Assembly: GCA_963966185.1 (NCBI GenBank)
Contig: CAWZYM010000090.1
Coordinates: forward strand, 1 to 64,000
Source of the DNA: Rhabditoides inermis
Lineage: Eukaryota > Nematoda > Chromadorea > Rhabditida > Rhabditidae
Reading direction: 5' to 3'
DNA: 64,000 nucleotides
Shown here: positions 12,301 to 25,369 of the stretch, piece by piece
Numbering within the stretch: position 1 is the first letter of the stretch
How the letters are laid out: the number at the start of each line of letters is the position of its first letter
Position numbers and translations under genes: made by a program
Notes under the pieces: model-generated
What the model saw: the letters and a program-made list of their open reading frames with translations, nothing else
The model's database searches: none
What the model was told of the DNA's origin: nothing

Positions 12301-15300
12301 CATGTACAGCCTACAGCTATACCGATTTCGGATCAATCTCAGATCTCTAGACTCTCTGATCTGTTGCAGGGTTGTGTGGAGTGTGTGCGGATGGGCAAGT
12401 GTGTGTTTGGAGTGGGCGGGGCCAAGGAGGAGGAGCAGAAGTGAGGAGAGGATGGAGTGTGTGGGTGAGTGGGAGGAGGGGACGAGGAGAGTGAGTGAAC
12501 CTCCCTGGTAGGACATTGCAATCTCATGTACAGCCTACAGCTATACCGATTTCGGATCCATCTCAGATCTCTAGACTCTCTGATCTGTTGCAGGGTTGTG
12601 TGGAGTGTGTGCGGCTGGGCAAGTGTGTGTACGGAGTGGGCGGGGCCAAGGAGGAGGAGCAGAAGTGAGGAGAGGATGGAGTGTGTGGGTGAGTGGGGGG
12701 AGGGGACGAGGAGAGTGAGTGAACCTCCCTGGTAGGACATTGCAATCTTATGTACAGCCTACAGATTACCGATTTCGGATCAATCTCAGATCTCTAGACT
12801 CTCTGATATGTTGCAGGGTTGTGTGGAGTGTGTGCGGCTGGGCAAGTGTGTGTATGGAGTGGGCGGGGCCAAGGAGGAGGAGCAGAAGTGAGGAGAGGAT
12901 GGAGTGTGTGGGTGAGTGGGGGGAGGGGACGAGGAGAGTGAGTGAACCTCCCTGGCAGGACATTGCAATCTCATGTACAGCCTACAGCTATACCGAATTC
13001 GGATCAATCTCAGATCTCTAGACTCTCTGATCTGTTGCAGGGTTGTGTGGAGTGTGTGCGGCTGGGCAAGTGTGTGTACGGAGTGGGCGGGGCCAAGGAG
13101 GAGGAACAGAAGTGAGGAGAGGATGGAGTGTGTGGGTGAGTGGGGGGAGGGGACGAGGAGAGTGAGTGAACCTCCCTGGTAGGACATTGCTATCTCATGT
13201 ACAGCCTACAGATTACCGATTTCGGATCAATCTCAGATCTCTAGACTCTCTGATCTGTTGCAGGGTTGTGTGGAGTGTGTGCGGCTGGGCAAGTGTGTGT
13301 ATGGAGTGGGCGGGGCCAAGGAGGAGGAGCAGAAGTGAGGAGAGGATGGAGTGTGTGGGTGAGTGGGGGGAGGGGACGAGGAGAGTGAGTGAACCTCCCT
13401 GGTAGGACATTGCTATCTCATGTACAGCCTACAGCTATACCGATTTCGGATCAATCTCAGATCTCTAGACTCTCTGATCTGTTGCAGGGTTGTGTGGAGT
13501 GTGTGCGGCTGGGCAAGTGTGTGTACGGAGTGGGCGGGGCCAAGGAGGAGGAGCAGAAGTGAGGAGAGGATGGAGTGTGTGGGTGAGTGGGGGGAGGGGA
13601 CGAGGAGAGTGAGTGAACCTCCCTGGTAGGACATTGCAATCTCATGTACAGCCTACAGCTATACCGATTTCGGATCAATCTCAGATCTCTAGACTCTCTG
13701 ATCTGTTGCAGGGTTGTGTGGAGTGTGTGCGGCTGGCGAGTGTGTGTATGGAGTGGGCGGGGCCAAGGAGGAGGAGCAGAAGTGAGGAGAGGATGGAGTG
13801 TGTGGGTGAGTGGGGGGAGGGGACGAGGAGAGTGAGTGAACCTCCCTGGTAGGACATTGCAATCTTATGTACAGCCTACAGATTACCGATTTCGGATCAA
13901 TCTCAGATCTCTAGACTCTCTGATCTGTTGCAGGGTTGTGTGGAGTGTGTGCGGCTGGGCAAGTGTGTGTACGGAGTGGGCGGGGCCAAGGAGGAGGAGC
14001 AGAAGTGAGGAGAGGATGGAGTGTGTGGGTGAGTGGGGGGAGGGGACGAGGAGAGTGAGTGAACCTCCCTGGTAGGACATTGCAATCTTATGTACAGCCT
14101 ACAGATTACCGATTTCGGATCAATCTCAGATCTCTAGACTCTCTGATCTGTTGCAGGGTTGTGTGGAGTGTGTGCGGATGGGCAAGTGTGTGTTTGGAGT
14201 GGGCGGGGCCAAGGAGGAGGAGCAGAAGTGAGGAGAGGATGGAGTGTGTGGGTGAGTGGGAGGAGGGGACGAGGAGAGTGAGTGAACCTCCCTGGTAGGA
14301 CATTGCAATCTCATGTACAGCCTACAGCTATACCGATTTCGGATCCATCTCAGATCTCTAGACTCTCTGATCTGTTGCAGGGTTGTGTGGAGTGTGTGCG
14401 GCTGGGCAAGTGTGTGTACGGAGTGGGCGGGGCCAAGGAGGAGGAGCAGAAGTGAGGAGAGGATGGAGTGTGTGGGTGAGTGGGGGGAGGGGACGAGGAG
14501 AGTGAGTGAACCTCCCTGGTAGGACATTGCAATCTTATGTACAGCCTACAGATTACCGATTTCGGATCAATCTCAGATCTCTAGACTCTCTGATATGTTG
14601 CAGGGTTGTGTGGAGTGTGTGCGGCTGGGCAAGTGTGTGTATGGAGTGGGCGGGGCCAAGGAGGAGGAGCAGAAGTGAGGAGAGGATGGAGTGTGTGGGT
14701 GAGTGGGGGGAGGGGACGAGGAGAGTGAGTGAACCTCCCTGGCAGGACATTGCAATCTCATGTACAGCCTACAGCTATACCGAATTCGGATCAATCTCAG
14801 ATCTCTAGACTCTCTGATCTGTTGCAGGGTTGTGTGGAGTGTGTGCGGCGGGGCAAGTGTGTGTACGGAGTGGGCGGGGCCAAGGAGGAGGAACAGAAGT
14901 GAGGAGAGGATGGAGTGTGTGGGTGAGTGGGGGGAGGGGACGAGGAGAGTGAGTGAACCTCCCTGGTAGGACATTGCTATCTCATGTACAGCCTACAGAT
15001 TACCGATTTCGGATCAATCTCAGATCTCTAGACTCTCTGATCTGTTGCAGGGTTGTGTGGAGTGTGTGCGGCTGGGCAAGTGTGTGTATGGAGTGGGCGG
15101 GGCCAAGGAGGAGGAGCAGAAGTGAGGAGAGGATGGAGTGTGTGGGTGAGTGGGGGGAGGGGACGAGGAGAGTGAGTGAACCTCCCTGGTAGGACATTGC
15201 TATCTCATGTACAGCCTACAGCTATACCGATTTCGGATCAATCTCAGATCTCTAGACTCTCTGATCTGTTGCAGGGTTGTGTGGAGTGTGTGCGGCTGGG

Positions 15301-18300
15301 CAAGTGTGTGTACGGAGTGGGCGGGGCCAAGGAGGAGGAGCAGAAGTGAGGAGAGGATGGAGTGTGTGGGTGAGTGGGGGGAGGGGACGAGGAGAGTGAG
15401 TGAACCTCCCTGGTAGGACATTGCAATCTCATGTACAGCCTACAGCTATACCGATTTCGGATCAATCTCAGATCTCTAGACTCTCTGATCTGTTGCAGGG
15501 TTGTGTGGAGTGTGTGCGGCTGGGCGAGTATGTGTATGGAGTGGGCGGGGCCAAGGAGGAGGAGCAGAAGTGAGGAGAGGATGGAGTGTGTGGGTGAGTG
15601 GGGGGAGGGGACGAGGAGAGTGAGTGAACCTCCCTGGTAGGACATTGCTATCTCATGTACAGCCTACAGCTATACCGATTTCGGATCAATCTCAGATCTC
15701 TAGACTCTCTGATCTGTTGCAGGGTTGTGTGGAGTGTGTGCGGATGGGCAAGTGTGTGTTTGGAGTGGGCGGGGCCAAGGAGGAGGAGCAGAAGTGAGGA
15801 GAGGATGGAGTGTGTGGGTGAGTGGGAGGAGGGGACGAGGAGAGTGAGTGAACCTCCCTGGTAGGACATTGCAATCTCATGTACAGCCTACAGCTATACC
15901 GATTTCGGATCCATCTCAGATCTCTAGACTCTCTGATCTGTTGCAGGGTTGTGTGGAGTGTGTGCGGCTGGGCAAGTGTGTGTACGGAGTGGGCGGGGCC
16001 AAGGAGGAGGAGCAGAAGTGAGGAGAGGATGGAGTGTGTGGGTGAGTGGGGGGAGGGGACGAGGAGAGTGAGTGAACCTCCCTGGTAGGACATTGCAATC
16101 TTATGTACAGCCTACAGATTACCGATTTCGGATCAATCTCAGATCTCTAGACTCTCTGATATGTTGCAGGGTTGTGTGGAGTGTGTGCGGCTGGGCAAGT
16201 GTGTGTATGGAGTGGGCGGGGCCAAGGAGGAGGAGCAGAAGTGAGGAGAGGATGGAGTGTGTGGGTGAGTGGGGGGAGGGGACGAGGAGAGTGAGTGAAC
16301 CTCCCTGGCAGGACATTGCAATCTCATGTACAGCCTACAGCTATACCGAATTCGGATCAATCTCAGATCTCTAGACTCTCTGATCTGTTGCAGGGTTGTG
16401 TGGAGTGTGTGCGGCTGGGCAAGTGTGTGTACGGAGTGGGCGGGGCCAAGGAGGAGGAACAGAAGTGAGGAGAGGATGGAGTGTGTGGGTGAGTGGGGGG
16501 AGGGGACGAGGAGAGTGAGTGAACCTCCCTGGTAGGACATTGCTATCTCATGTACAGCCTACAGATTACCGATTTCGGATCAATCTCAGATCTCTAGACT
16601 CTCTGATCTGTTGCAGGGTTGTGTGGAGTGTGTGCGGCTGGGCAAGTGTGTGTATGGAGTGGGCGGGGCCAAGGAGGAGGAGCAGAAGTGAGGAGAGGAT
16701 GGAGTGTGTGGGTGAGTGGGGGGAGGGGACGAGGAGAGTGAGTGAACCTCCCTGGTAGGACATTGCTATCTCATGTACAGCCTACAGCTATACCGATTTC
16801 GGATCAATCTCAGATCTCTAGACTCTCTGATCTGTTGCAGGGTTGTGTGGAGTGTGTGCGGCTGGGCAAGTGTGTGTACGGAGTGGGCGGGGCCAAGGAG
16901 GAGGAGCAGAAGTGAGGAGAGGATGGAGTGTGTGGGTGAGTGGGGGGAGGGGACGAGGAGAGTGAGTGAACCTCCCTGGTAGGACATTGCAATCTCATGT
17001 ACAGCCTACAGCTATACCGATTTCGGATCAATCTCAGATCTCTAGACTCTCTGATCTGTTGCAGGGTTGTGTGGAGTGTGTGCGGCTGGGCGAGTATGTG
17101 TATGGAGTGGGCGGGGCCAAGGAGGAGGAGCAGAAGTGAGGAGAGGATGGAGTGTGTGGGTGAGTGGGGGGAGGGGACGAGGAGAGTGAGTGAACCTCCC
17201 TGGTAGGACATTGCTATCTCATGTACAGCCTACAGCTATACCGATTTCGGATCAATCTCAGATCTCTAGACTCTCTGATCTGTTGCAGGGTTGTGTGGAG
17301 TGTGTGCGGATGGGCAAGTGTGTGTTTGGAGTGGGCGGGGCCAAGGAGGAGGAGCAGAAGTGAGGAGAGGATGGAGTGTGTGGGTGAGTGGGAGGAGGGG
17401 ACGAGGAGAGTGAGTGAACCTCCCTGGTAGGACATTGCAATCTCATGTACAGCCTACAGCTATACCGATTTCGGATCCATCTCAGATCTCTAGACTCTCT
17501 GATCTGTTGCAGGGTTGTGTGGAGTGTGTGCGGCTGGGCAAGTGTGTGTACGGAGTGGGCGGGGCCAAGGAGGAGGAGCAGAAGTGAGGAGAGGATGGAG
17601 TGTGTGGGTGAGTGGGGGGAGGGGACGAGGAGAGTGAGTGAACCTCCCTGGTAGGACATTGCAATCTTATGTACAGCCTACAGATTACCGATTTCGGATC
17701 AATCTCAGATCTCTAGACTCTCTGATATGTTGCAGGGTTGTGTGGAGTGTGTGCGGCTGGGCAAGTGTGTGTATGGAGTGGGCGGGGCCAAGGAGGAGGA
17801 GCAGAAGTGAGGAGAGGATGGAGTGTGTGGGTGAGTGGGGGGAGGGGACGAGGAGAGTGAGTGAACCTCCCTGGCAGGACATTGCAATCTCATGTACAGC
17901 CTACAGCTATACCGAATTCGGATCAATCTCAGATCTCTAGACTCTCTGATCTGTTGCAGGGTTGTGTGGAGTGTGTGCGGCTGGGCAAGTGTGTGTACGG
18001 AGTGGGCGGGGCCAAGGAGGAGGAACAGAAGTGAGGAGAGGATGGAGTGTGTGGGTGAGTGGGGGGAGGGGACGAGGAGAGTGAGTGAACCTCCCTGGTA
18101 GGACATTGCTATCTCATGTACAGCCTACAGATTACCGATTTCGGATCAATCTCAGATCTCTAGACTCTCTGATCTGTTGCAGGGTTGTGTGGAGTGTGTG
18201 CGGCTGGGCAAGTGTGTGTATGGAGTGGGCGGGGCCAAGGAGGAGGAGCAGAAGTGAGGAGAGGATGGAGTGTGTGGGTGAGTGGGGGGAGGGGACGAGG

Positions 18301-18560
18301 AGAGTGAGTGAACCTCCCTGGTAGGACATTGCTATCTCATGTACAGCCTACAGCTATACCGATTTCGGATCAATCTCAGATCTCTAGACTCTCTGATCTG
18401 TTGCAGGGTTGTGTGGAGTGTGTGCGGCTGGGCAAGTGTGTGTACGGAGTGGGCGGGGCCAAGGAGGAGGAGCAGAAGTGAGGAGAGGATGGAGTGTGTG
18501 GGTGAGTGGGGGGAGGGGACGAGGAGAGTGAGTGAACCTCCCTGGTAGGACATTGCAATC
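9394..18560. repeat. higher-order repeat, 1,566-bp 7-mer
   Basis: A 7-unit block of 1,566 bp, marked by a GGATCCATCTC variant, begins at 9,394, 10,960, 12,526, 14,313, 15,879 and 17,445. The 12,526 to 14,313 step is longer (1,787 bp) because one extra unit is inserted. A larger period is visible: the GGCTGGCGAG deletion unit occurs at 13,613 and 18,532, 4,919 bp apart, equal to three 7-mers plus one unit. Confidence 0.85.
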
Positions 18561-21460
18561 TCATGTACAGCCTACAGCTATACCGATTTCGGATCAATCT
18601 CAGATCTCTAGACTCTCTGATCTGTTGCAGGGTTGTGTGGAGTGTGTGCGGCTGGCGAGTGTGTGTATGGAGTGGGCGGGGCCAAGGAGGAGGAGCAGAA
18701 GTGAGGAGAGGATGGAGTGTGTGGGTGAGTGGGGGGAGGGGACGAGGAGAGTGAGTGAACCTCCCTGGTAGGACATTGCAATCTTATGTACAGCCTACAG
18801 ATTACCGATTTCGGATCAATCTCAGATCTCTAGACTCTCTGATCTGTTGCAGGGTTGTGTGGAGTGTGTGCGGCTGGGCAAGTGTGTGTACGGAGTGGGC
18901 GGGGCCAAGGAGGAGGAGCAGAAGTGAGGAGAGGATGGAGTGTGTGGGTGAGTGGGGGGAGGGGACGAGGAGAGTGAGTGAACCTCCCTGGTAGGACATT
19001 GCAATCTTATGTACAGCCTACAGATTACCGATTTCGGATCAATCTCAGATCTCTAGACTCTCTGATCTGTTGCAGGGTTGTGTGGAGTGTGTGCGGCTGG
19101 GCAAGTGTGTGTATGGAGTGGGCGGGGCCAAGGAGGAGGAGCAGAAGTGAGGAGAGGATGGAGTGTGTGGGTGAGTGGGGGGAGGGGACGAGGAGAGTGA
19201 GTGAACCTCCCTGGTAGGACATTGCTATCTCATGTACAGCCTACAGCTATACCGATTTCGGATCAATCTCAGATCTCTAGACTCTCTGATCTGTTGCAGG
19301 GTTGTGTGGAGTGTGTGCGGATGGGCAAGTGTGTGTATGGAGTGGGCGGGGCCAAGGAGGAGGAGCAGAAGTGAGGAGAGGATGGAGTGTGTGGGTGAGT
19401 GGGAGGAGGGGACGAGGAGAGTGAGTGAACCTCCCTGGTAGGACATTGCAATCTCATGTACAGCCTACAGATTACCGATTTCGGATCAATCTCAGATCTC
19501 CAGACTCTCTGATCTGTTGCAGGGTTGTGTGGAGTGTGTGCGGCTGGGCAAGTGTGTGTATGAAGTGGGCGGGGCCAAGGAGGAGGAGCAGAAGTGAGGA
19601 GAGGATGGAGTGTGTGGGTGAGTGGGGGGAGGGGACGAGGAGAGTGAGTGAACCTCCCTGGTAGGACATTGCAATCTCATGTACAGCCTACAGCTATACC
19701 GATTTCGGATCAATCTCAGATCTCTAGACTCTCTGATCTGTTGCAGGGTTGTGTGGAGTGTGTGCGGCTGGGCAAGTGTGTGTACGGAGTGGGCGGGGCC
19801 AAGGAGGAGGAGCAGAAGTGAGGAGAGGATGGAGTGTGTGGGTGAGTGGGGGGAGGGGACGAGGAGAGTGAGTGAACCTCCCTGGTAGGACATTGCAATC
19901 TCATGTACAGCCTACAGCTATACCGATTTCGGATCAATCTCAGATCTCTAGACTCTCTGATCTGTTGCAGGGTTGTGTGGAGTGTGTGCGGATGGGCAAG
20001 TGTGTGTATGGAGTGGGCGGGGCCAAGGAGGAGGAGCAGAAGTGAGGAGAGGATGGAGTGTGTGGGTGAGTGGGAGGAGGGGACGAGGAGAGTGAGTGAA
20101 CCTCCCTGGTAGGACATTGCAATCTCATGTACAGCCTACAGCTATACTGATTTCGGATCAATCTCAGATCTCTAGACTCTCTGATCTGTTGCAGGGTTGT
20201 GTGGAGTGTGTGCGGCTGGCGAGTGTGTGTATGGAGTGGGCGGGGCCAAGGAGGAGGAGCAGAAGTGAGGAGAGGATGGAGTGTGTGGGTGAGTGGGGGG
20301 AGGGGACGAGGAGAGTGAGTGAACCTCCCTGGTAGGACATTGCAATCTTATGTACAGCCTACAGATTACCGATTTCGGATCAATCTCAGATCTCTAGACT
20401 CTCTGATCTGTTGCAGGGTTGTGTGGAGTGTGTGCGGCTGGGCAAGTGTGTGTACGGAGTGGGCGGGGCCAAGGAGGAGGAGCAGAAGTGAGGAGAGGAT
20501 GGAGTGTGTGGGTGAGTGGGGGGAGGGGACGAGGAGAGTGAGTGAACCTCCCTGGTAGGACATTGCAATCTTATGTACAGCCTACAGATTACCGATTTCG
20601 GATCAATCTCAGATCTCTAGACTCTCTGATCTGTTGCAGGGTTGTGTGGAGTGTGTGCGGCTGGGCAAGTGTGTGTATGGAGTGGGCGGGGCCAAGGAGG
20701 AGGAGCAGAAGTGAGGAGAGGATGGAGTGTGTGGGTGAGTGGGGGGAGGGGACGAGGAGAGTGAGTGAACCTCCCTGGTAGGACATTGCTATCTCATGTA
20801 CAGCCTACAGCTATACCGATTTCGGATCAATCTCAGATCTCTAGACTCTCTGATCTGTTGCAGGGTTGTGTGGAGTGTGTGCGGATGGGCAAGTGTGTGT
20901 ATGGAGTGGGCGGGGCCAAGGAGGAGGAGCAGAAGTGAGGAGAGGATGGAGTGTGTGGGTGAGTGGGAGGAGGGGACGAGGAGAGTGAGTGAACCTCCCT
21001 GGTAGGACATTGCAATCTCATGTACAGCCTACAGATTACCGATTTCGGATCAATCTCAGATCTCCAGACTCTCTGATCTGTTGCAGGGTTGTGTGGAGTG
21101 TGTGCGGCTGGGCAAGTGTGTGTATGGAGTGGGCGGGGCCAAGGAGGAGGAGCAGAAGTGAGGAGAGGATGGAGTGTGTGGGTGAGTGGGGGGAGGGGAC
21201 GAGGAGAGTGAGTGAACCTCCCTGGTAGGACATTGCAATCTCATGTACAGCCTACAGCTATACCGATTTCGGATCAATCTCAGATCTCTAGACTCTCTGA
21301 TCTGTTGCAGGGTTGTGTGGAGTGTGTGCGGCTGGGCAAGTGTGTGTACGGAGTGGGCGGGGCCAAGGAGGAGGAGCAGAAGTGAGGAGAGGATGGAGTG
21401 TGTGGGTGAGTGGGGGGAGGGGACGAGGAGAGTGAGTGAACCTCCCTGGTAGGACATTGC
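18532..21460. repeat. higher-order repeat, 1,564-bp duplication
   Basis: The right end of the array carries another 7-unit block duplicated at 1,564 bp: landmarks at 18,532/20,096, 18,755/20,319, 19,232/20,796, 19,425/20,989 and 19,679/21,243 pair up. A few single-base differences separate the two copies, for example TATGAAGTG at 19,559 against TATGGAGTG. Confidence 0.8.
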
Positions 21461-22929
21461 AATCTCATGTACAGCCTACAGCTATACCGATTTCGGATCA
21501 ATCTCAGATCTCTAGACTCTCTGATCTGTTGCAGGGTTGTGTGGAGTGTGTGCGGCTGGGCAAGTGTGTGTACGGAGTGGGCGGGGCCAAGGAGGAGGAG
21601 CAGAAGTGAGGAGAGGATGGAGTGTGTGGGTGAGTGGGGGGAGGGGACGAGGATAGTGAGTGAACCTCCCTGGTAGGACATTGCAATCTCATGTACAGCC
21701 TAAAGCTATACCGATTTCAGATCAATCTCAGATCTCTATCTCTCTGATCTGTTGCAGGGTTGTGTGGTGTGTGTGCGGCTGGGCGAGTGTGTGTATGGAG
21801 TGGGCGGGGCCAAGGAGGAGGAGCAGAAGTGAGGAGAGGATGGAGTGTGTGGGTGAGTGGGGGGAGGGGACGAGGAGAGTGAGTGAACCTCCCTGGTAGG
21901 ACATTGCTATCTCATGTACAGCCTACAGCTATACCGATTTTGGATCAATCTCAGATCTCTAGACTCTCTGATCTGTTGCAGGGTTGTGTGGAGTGTGTGC
22001 GGCTGGGCAAGTGTGTGTATGGAGTGGGCGGTTCCAAGGAGGAGGAGCAGAAGTGAGGAGAGGATGGAGTGTGTGGGTGAGTGGGGGGAGGGGACGAGGA
22101 GAGTGAGTGAACCTCCCTGGTAGGACATTGCAATCTCATGTACAGCCTACAGCTATACCGATTTCGGATCAATCTCAGATCTCTAGACTCTCTGATCTGT
22201 TGCAGGGTTGTGTGGAGTGTGTGCGGCTGGGCAAGTGTGTGTACGGAGTGGGCGGGGCCAAGGAGGAGGAGCAGAAGTGAGGAGAGGATGGAGTGTGTGG
22301 GTGAGTGGGGGGAGGGGACGAGGAGAGTGAGTGAACCTCCCTGGTAGGACATTGCAATCTCATGCACAGCCTAAAGCTATACCGATTTCGGATCAATCTC
22401 AGATCTCTAGGCTCTCTGATCTGTTGCAGGGTTGTGTGGAGTGTGTGCGGCTGGGCGAGTGTGTGTATGGAGTGGGCGGGGCCAAGGAGGAGGAGCAGAA
22501 GTGAGGAGAGGATGGAGTGTGTGGGTGAGTGGGGGTAGGGGACGAGGAGAGTGAGTGAACCTCCCTGGTAGGACATTGCTATCTCATGTACAGCCTACAG
22601 CTATACCGATTTCGGATCAATCTCAGATCTCTAGACTCTCTGATCTGTTGCAGGGTTGTGTGGAGTGTGTGCGGCTGGGCAAGTGTGTGTACAGAGTGGG
22701 CGGGGCCAAGGAGGAGGAGCAGAAGTGAGGAGAGGATGGAGTGTGTGGGTGAGTGGGGGGGACGAGGAGAGTGAGTGAACCTCCCTGGTAGGACGCGCAT
22801 TGTGTGCACATTGATTTGATAACCATTAGTTGTGTTGCTGCACGAGAGAATAGGATACCTATAACCTATGCTCTGAATACCTGCACCTACTATTTCTTTT
22901 CTACAGTGTACAGTGTCATTTGTCATGTA

Positions 22930-23574
22930 ATGTACATTACAACCAGCGCGGCAGCGCTGTTTGGTTTGTTTTAAGAATAGTCACGCGCTAGAATGTGCAA
23001 GAGGCGATATAGAGAAAGGTCCCTTAGAATCTTTGCGAGAACAACGTAATGCTAATAGATGTTATCAGGATGTTACAAAATGGTTAAGTTTCGATTTTGG
23101 TATCGCTAGCTCTTCTCGGAAGCGAGATACGCGCGAGCGCGCCCTAGCTCGGGCTATCCATCAGTTGCCGGTTGGTTTTCTAGGGGAGGGGGGGGTGACG
23201 CGCACTGGCAGCCCCCAGCCGAGAGCGAGTGCACTTTTTCTCACAGCCGCCCGCTCTCTCACTCTAGTCAATCGTATCGAGCGTCATTCCCTCAGTGCTA
23301 TGTAGTGTTGTGGATAGCGAGCCCGCATGCAGACCGGACTTTCCGGAGTTCGATTCCTGGAGGGGGCAAAAGTTTTGCGCCATTTCTATTGACTTTTGGA
23401 TGATGTGGGGATAGTAACACAGCCAATTTGATTTTGTGGAACTTAGTTTTTACACTTTTTACACATTTTTAGACTAGAACCGTTTCGGAAACCGATTGTT
23501 TTGCTCATAAAAGTAGTTGTGGTACATGTACTGCACACACATAGATTTCTATGAAATCCAATAAAAGTGCATTC
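22930..23574 (+). mobile_element. SINE-like element with tRNA-type A and B boxes
   Basis: The segment starts at the edge of the 224-bp array with CAACCAGCGCGGCAGCGCTG. It contains a tRNA-like head at 23,306-23,366, with an A-box-like TGGATAGCGAG and a B-box-like GAGTTCGATTCC. It runs directly into the palindromic hairpin at 23,575. A homologous copy lies inverted at 30,246-30,870, also joined to a hairpin, so head plus hairpin is probably one composite element. A 114-residue open frame at 22,961-23,305 looks non-genic. Confidence 0.6.
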
Positions 23575-23887
23575 ATTATCTTTTAAAAGGACTAGCGTAA
23601 GAGTAGTTTGTTTTATCCGACGTAATGCAACAAAAGCTCATGCATTTTATCAATCGAACTAGTAAACAAACCTGCTCCGATAGTTTGAAAACGTTTTTTT
23701 ATAGTTTGAAAGTTGATTAAATCCAAACGTCCATGTCAATTCAGAAACGTGACACAATTACCTACGAATGATTATGCAGAAAGAGCAGGTTTGTTTACTA
23801 GTTCGATTGATAAAATGCATGAGCTTTTGTTGCATTACGTCGGATAAAACAAACTATACTCTTACGCTAGTCCTTTTAAAAGATAAT
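23575..23887. mobile_element. palindromic hairpin element H1
   Basis: A long inverted repeat, from ATTATCTTTTAAAAGG on the left to CCTTTTAAAAGATAAT on the right, with arms of about 115 bp. The arms carry AACAAAAGCTCATGCAT and, near the centre, AAACCTGCTC / GAGCAGGTTT. It has no coding capacity. It belongs to a family with H2 (26,963), H3 (29,946) and H4 (48,045). Confidence 0.85.
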
Positions 23888-24284
23888 ATGTACATGATCA
23901 CTCTCGCGTAATGTACACTCGGATAACAACAAAGGGTAAAACAGAAAATAGAGCTTGCCACAACAACACACCAAACTCCACATAACCAACGACGAAGAAT
24001 GTAAGCTAACATCGAGTGCTTTTCTGACTCGATGTCAATGACCATATGTTGAAACGATACATCAACGATATACGGGATCATGATATCAACAATGATTGGA
24101 GAAGAGACTTGGTACACTCTGGCTGTCGTTGAATATGAACCTGTACGATATGAAAATAGTTTCACAAAGAGAGAGGGAAAAGATAAGAGAGAGAGGAGAA
24201 ATAGAGAGAAGAGAGAGAGGAGGGAGAGAGGAGAGAGAGAGAAAGGAGAGAGGAGAGAGGAGAGAGAGAGAGAGACCCCACTCA

Positions 24285-24800
24285 ACAAACACCACAACCA
24301 ATCTCAAGAGACCACAGCTTCTAGCAACAACCACCATAAGGGTGGAAGGAGAGTTAGTGGCCCCCGCTCAAGAAACACCATAACCAATCTCAAGAGACCA
24401 CAGCTTCTAGCAACAACCACCATAAGGGTGGAAGGAGAGTTATTGGTCCCGCTCAAGAAACACCACAACCAATCTCAATAGACCACAGCTTCTAGCAACA
24501 ACCACCATAAGGGTGGAAGGAGAGTTAGTGGTCCCGCTCAAGAAACACCACAACCAATCTCAATAGACCACAGCTTCTAGCAACAACCACCATAAGGGTG
24601 GAAGGAGAGTTAGTGGTCCCGCTCAAGAAACACCACAACCAATCTCAAGAGACCACAGCTTCTAGCAACAAACACCATAAGGGTGGAAGGAGAGTTAGTG
24701 GTCCCGCTCAAGAAACACCACAACCAAACTCAAGAGACCACAGCTTCTAGCAACAACCACCATAAGGGTGGAAGGAGAGTTAGTGGCCCGCTCAAAAAAA
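24285..24800 (+). repeat. 85-bp tandem repeat, about 6 copies
   Basis: Units of 85 bp with landmark CCACCATAAGGGTGGAAGG, which is itself partly palindromic (CCACC..GGTGG). The preceding 24,168-24,280 is a GA-rich tract. The same unit occupies 56,250-64,000 in the opposite orientation. Confidence 0.92.
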
Positions 24801-25316
24801 CAATCCAACTAGTGTATGATACTACTACCTACGCAACCCACAAAAAGAGATAGAGAAAGATATAGGATGATATAGAGAGAGAGAGACAGAGACACAGGTA
24901 CCCTTCATCCATATCCGCCCCAAGTCCTTCTCTGCCGTCCTGTTATCCAAAGTTCGAACCGTCCATTCAGTCTCCAACTCGCAGCGAAGATCCATGAAAA
25001 TCCAGCGTTACAGAGCAAGGAAGGTTTGGAGAAGGACCAATCCAGAGGGAACACTTGCCTAGTAAAGCTCCACGAATGATGAATGAGAAGAGAGGAGTGA
25101 GAGATGTTAGCGTTTTTTCTGAAATCGGAACATCGTGACAGATTTCAAAGATGGTAGAAGAGGAGAACGCCTCGAAAACCCTAATAATATTCTCTACATT
25201 CTACTATACCGACTGCTAAAACTAACAATCGATATACGATATTCCCGAGTATAAGCAGCAAAGGTGAAAAGAATTTTGAGATACACTGTTATACAAACAC
25301 TCCCAATTACAAATAT

Positions 25317-25318
<2 letters not shown>
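24801..25318. repeat. dispersed spacer block, inverted copy of 55,676-56,250
   Basis: The sequence from about 24,810 to 25,130 is the reverse complement, with scattered changes, of about 55,930-56,250. It includes the stretch with TTTCATGGATCTTCGCTGCG on the other strand. It links the 85-bp repeats to a 247-bp-type repeat, in mirror order to the right end of the window. No gene is evident. Confidence 0.75.

Positions 25319-25354
<36 letters not shown>
25319..25354. repeat. (CT)n(AT)n microsatellite
   Basis: CTCTCTCT runs directly into about eleven AT dinucleotides. Confidence 0.9.
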
Positions 25355-25369
25355 CACATTACAAAGAAA

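Larger units (their letters stand above)
3124..22795. repeat. 224-bp satellite array, about 88 units
   Basis: Head-to-tail units of 224 bp cover almost 20 kb. A fixed landmark (ATGTACAGCCTA) recurs at 3,325, 3,549, 3,773 and on to 22,586. Length variants exist: 231 bp (a 7-nt duplication GAACTCT near 4,049, 4,949 and 7,648) and 223 bp (CTATACC to ATTACC; GGGCGAG to GGCGAG near 13,735, 18,655 and 20,218). The unit is strongly strand-asymmetric: the plus strand has a G-rich, purine-rich half (GGGCGGGGCC, GTGGGGGGAGGGG) and a balanced half with TCAATCTCAGATCTC. Both ends are truncated or diverged. All six frames carry repeated 60-210 residue open frames. These follow from the periodicity and are not genes. 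A centromeric, heterochromatic or intronic location is possible; the sequence does not say which. Confidence 0.97.

Noticed and set aside
3318..22370. Dozens of 60-210 residue open frames on both strands of the 224-bp array (MSYQGGSLTL.. and MYSLQLYRF.. types)
   Set aside because: They repeat with the satellite, appear in several frames at once, and show no domain or coding-like variation.
22961..23305. 114-residue open frame as a gene
   Set aside because: It is part of a SINE-like repeat; the inverted copy at 30,430-30,870 does not keep the frame.
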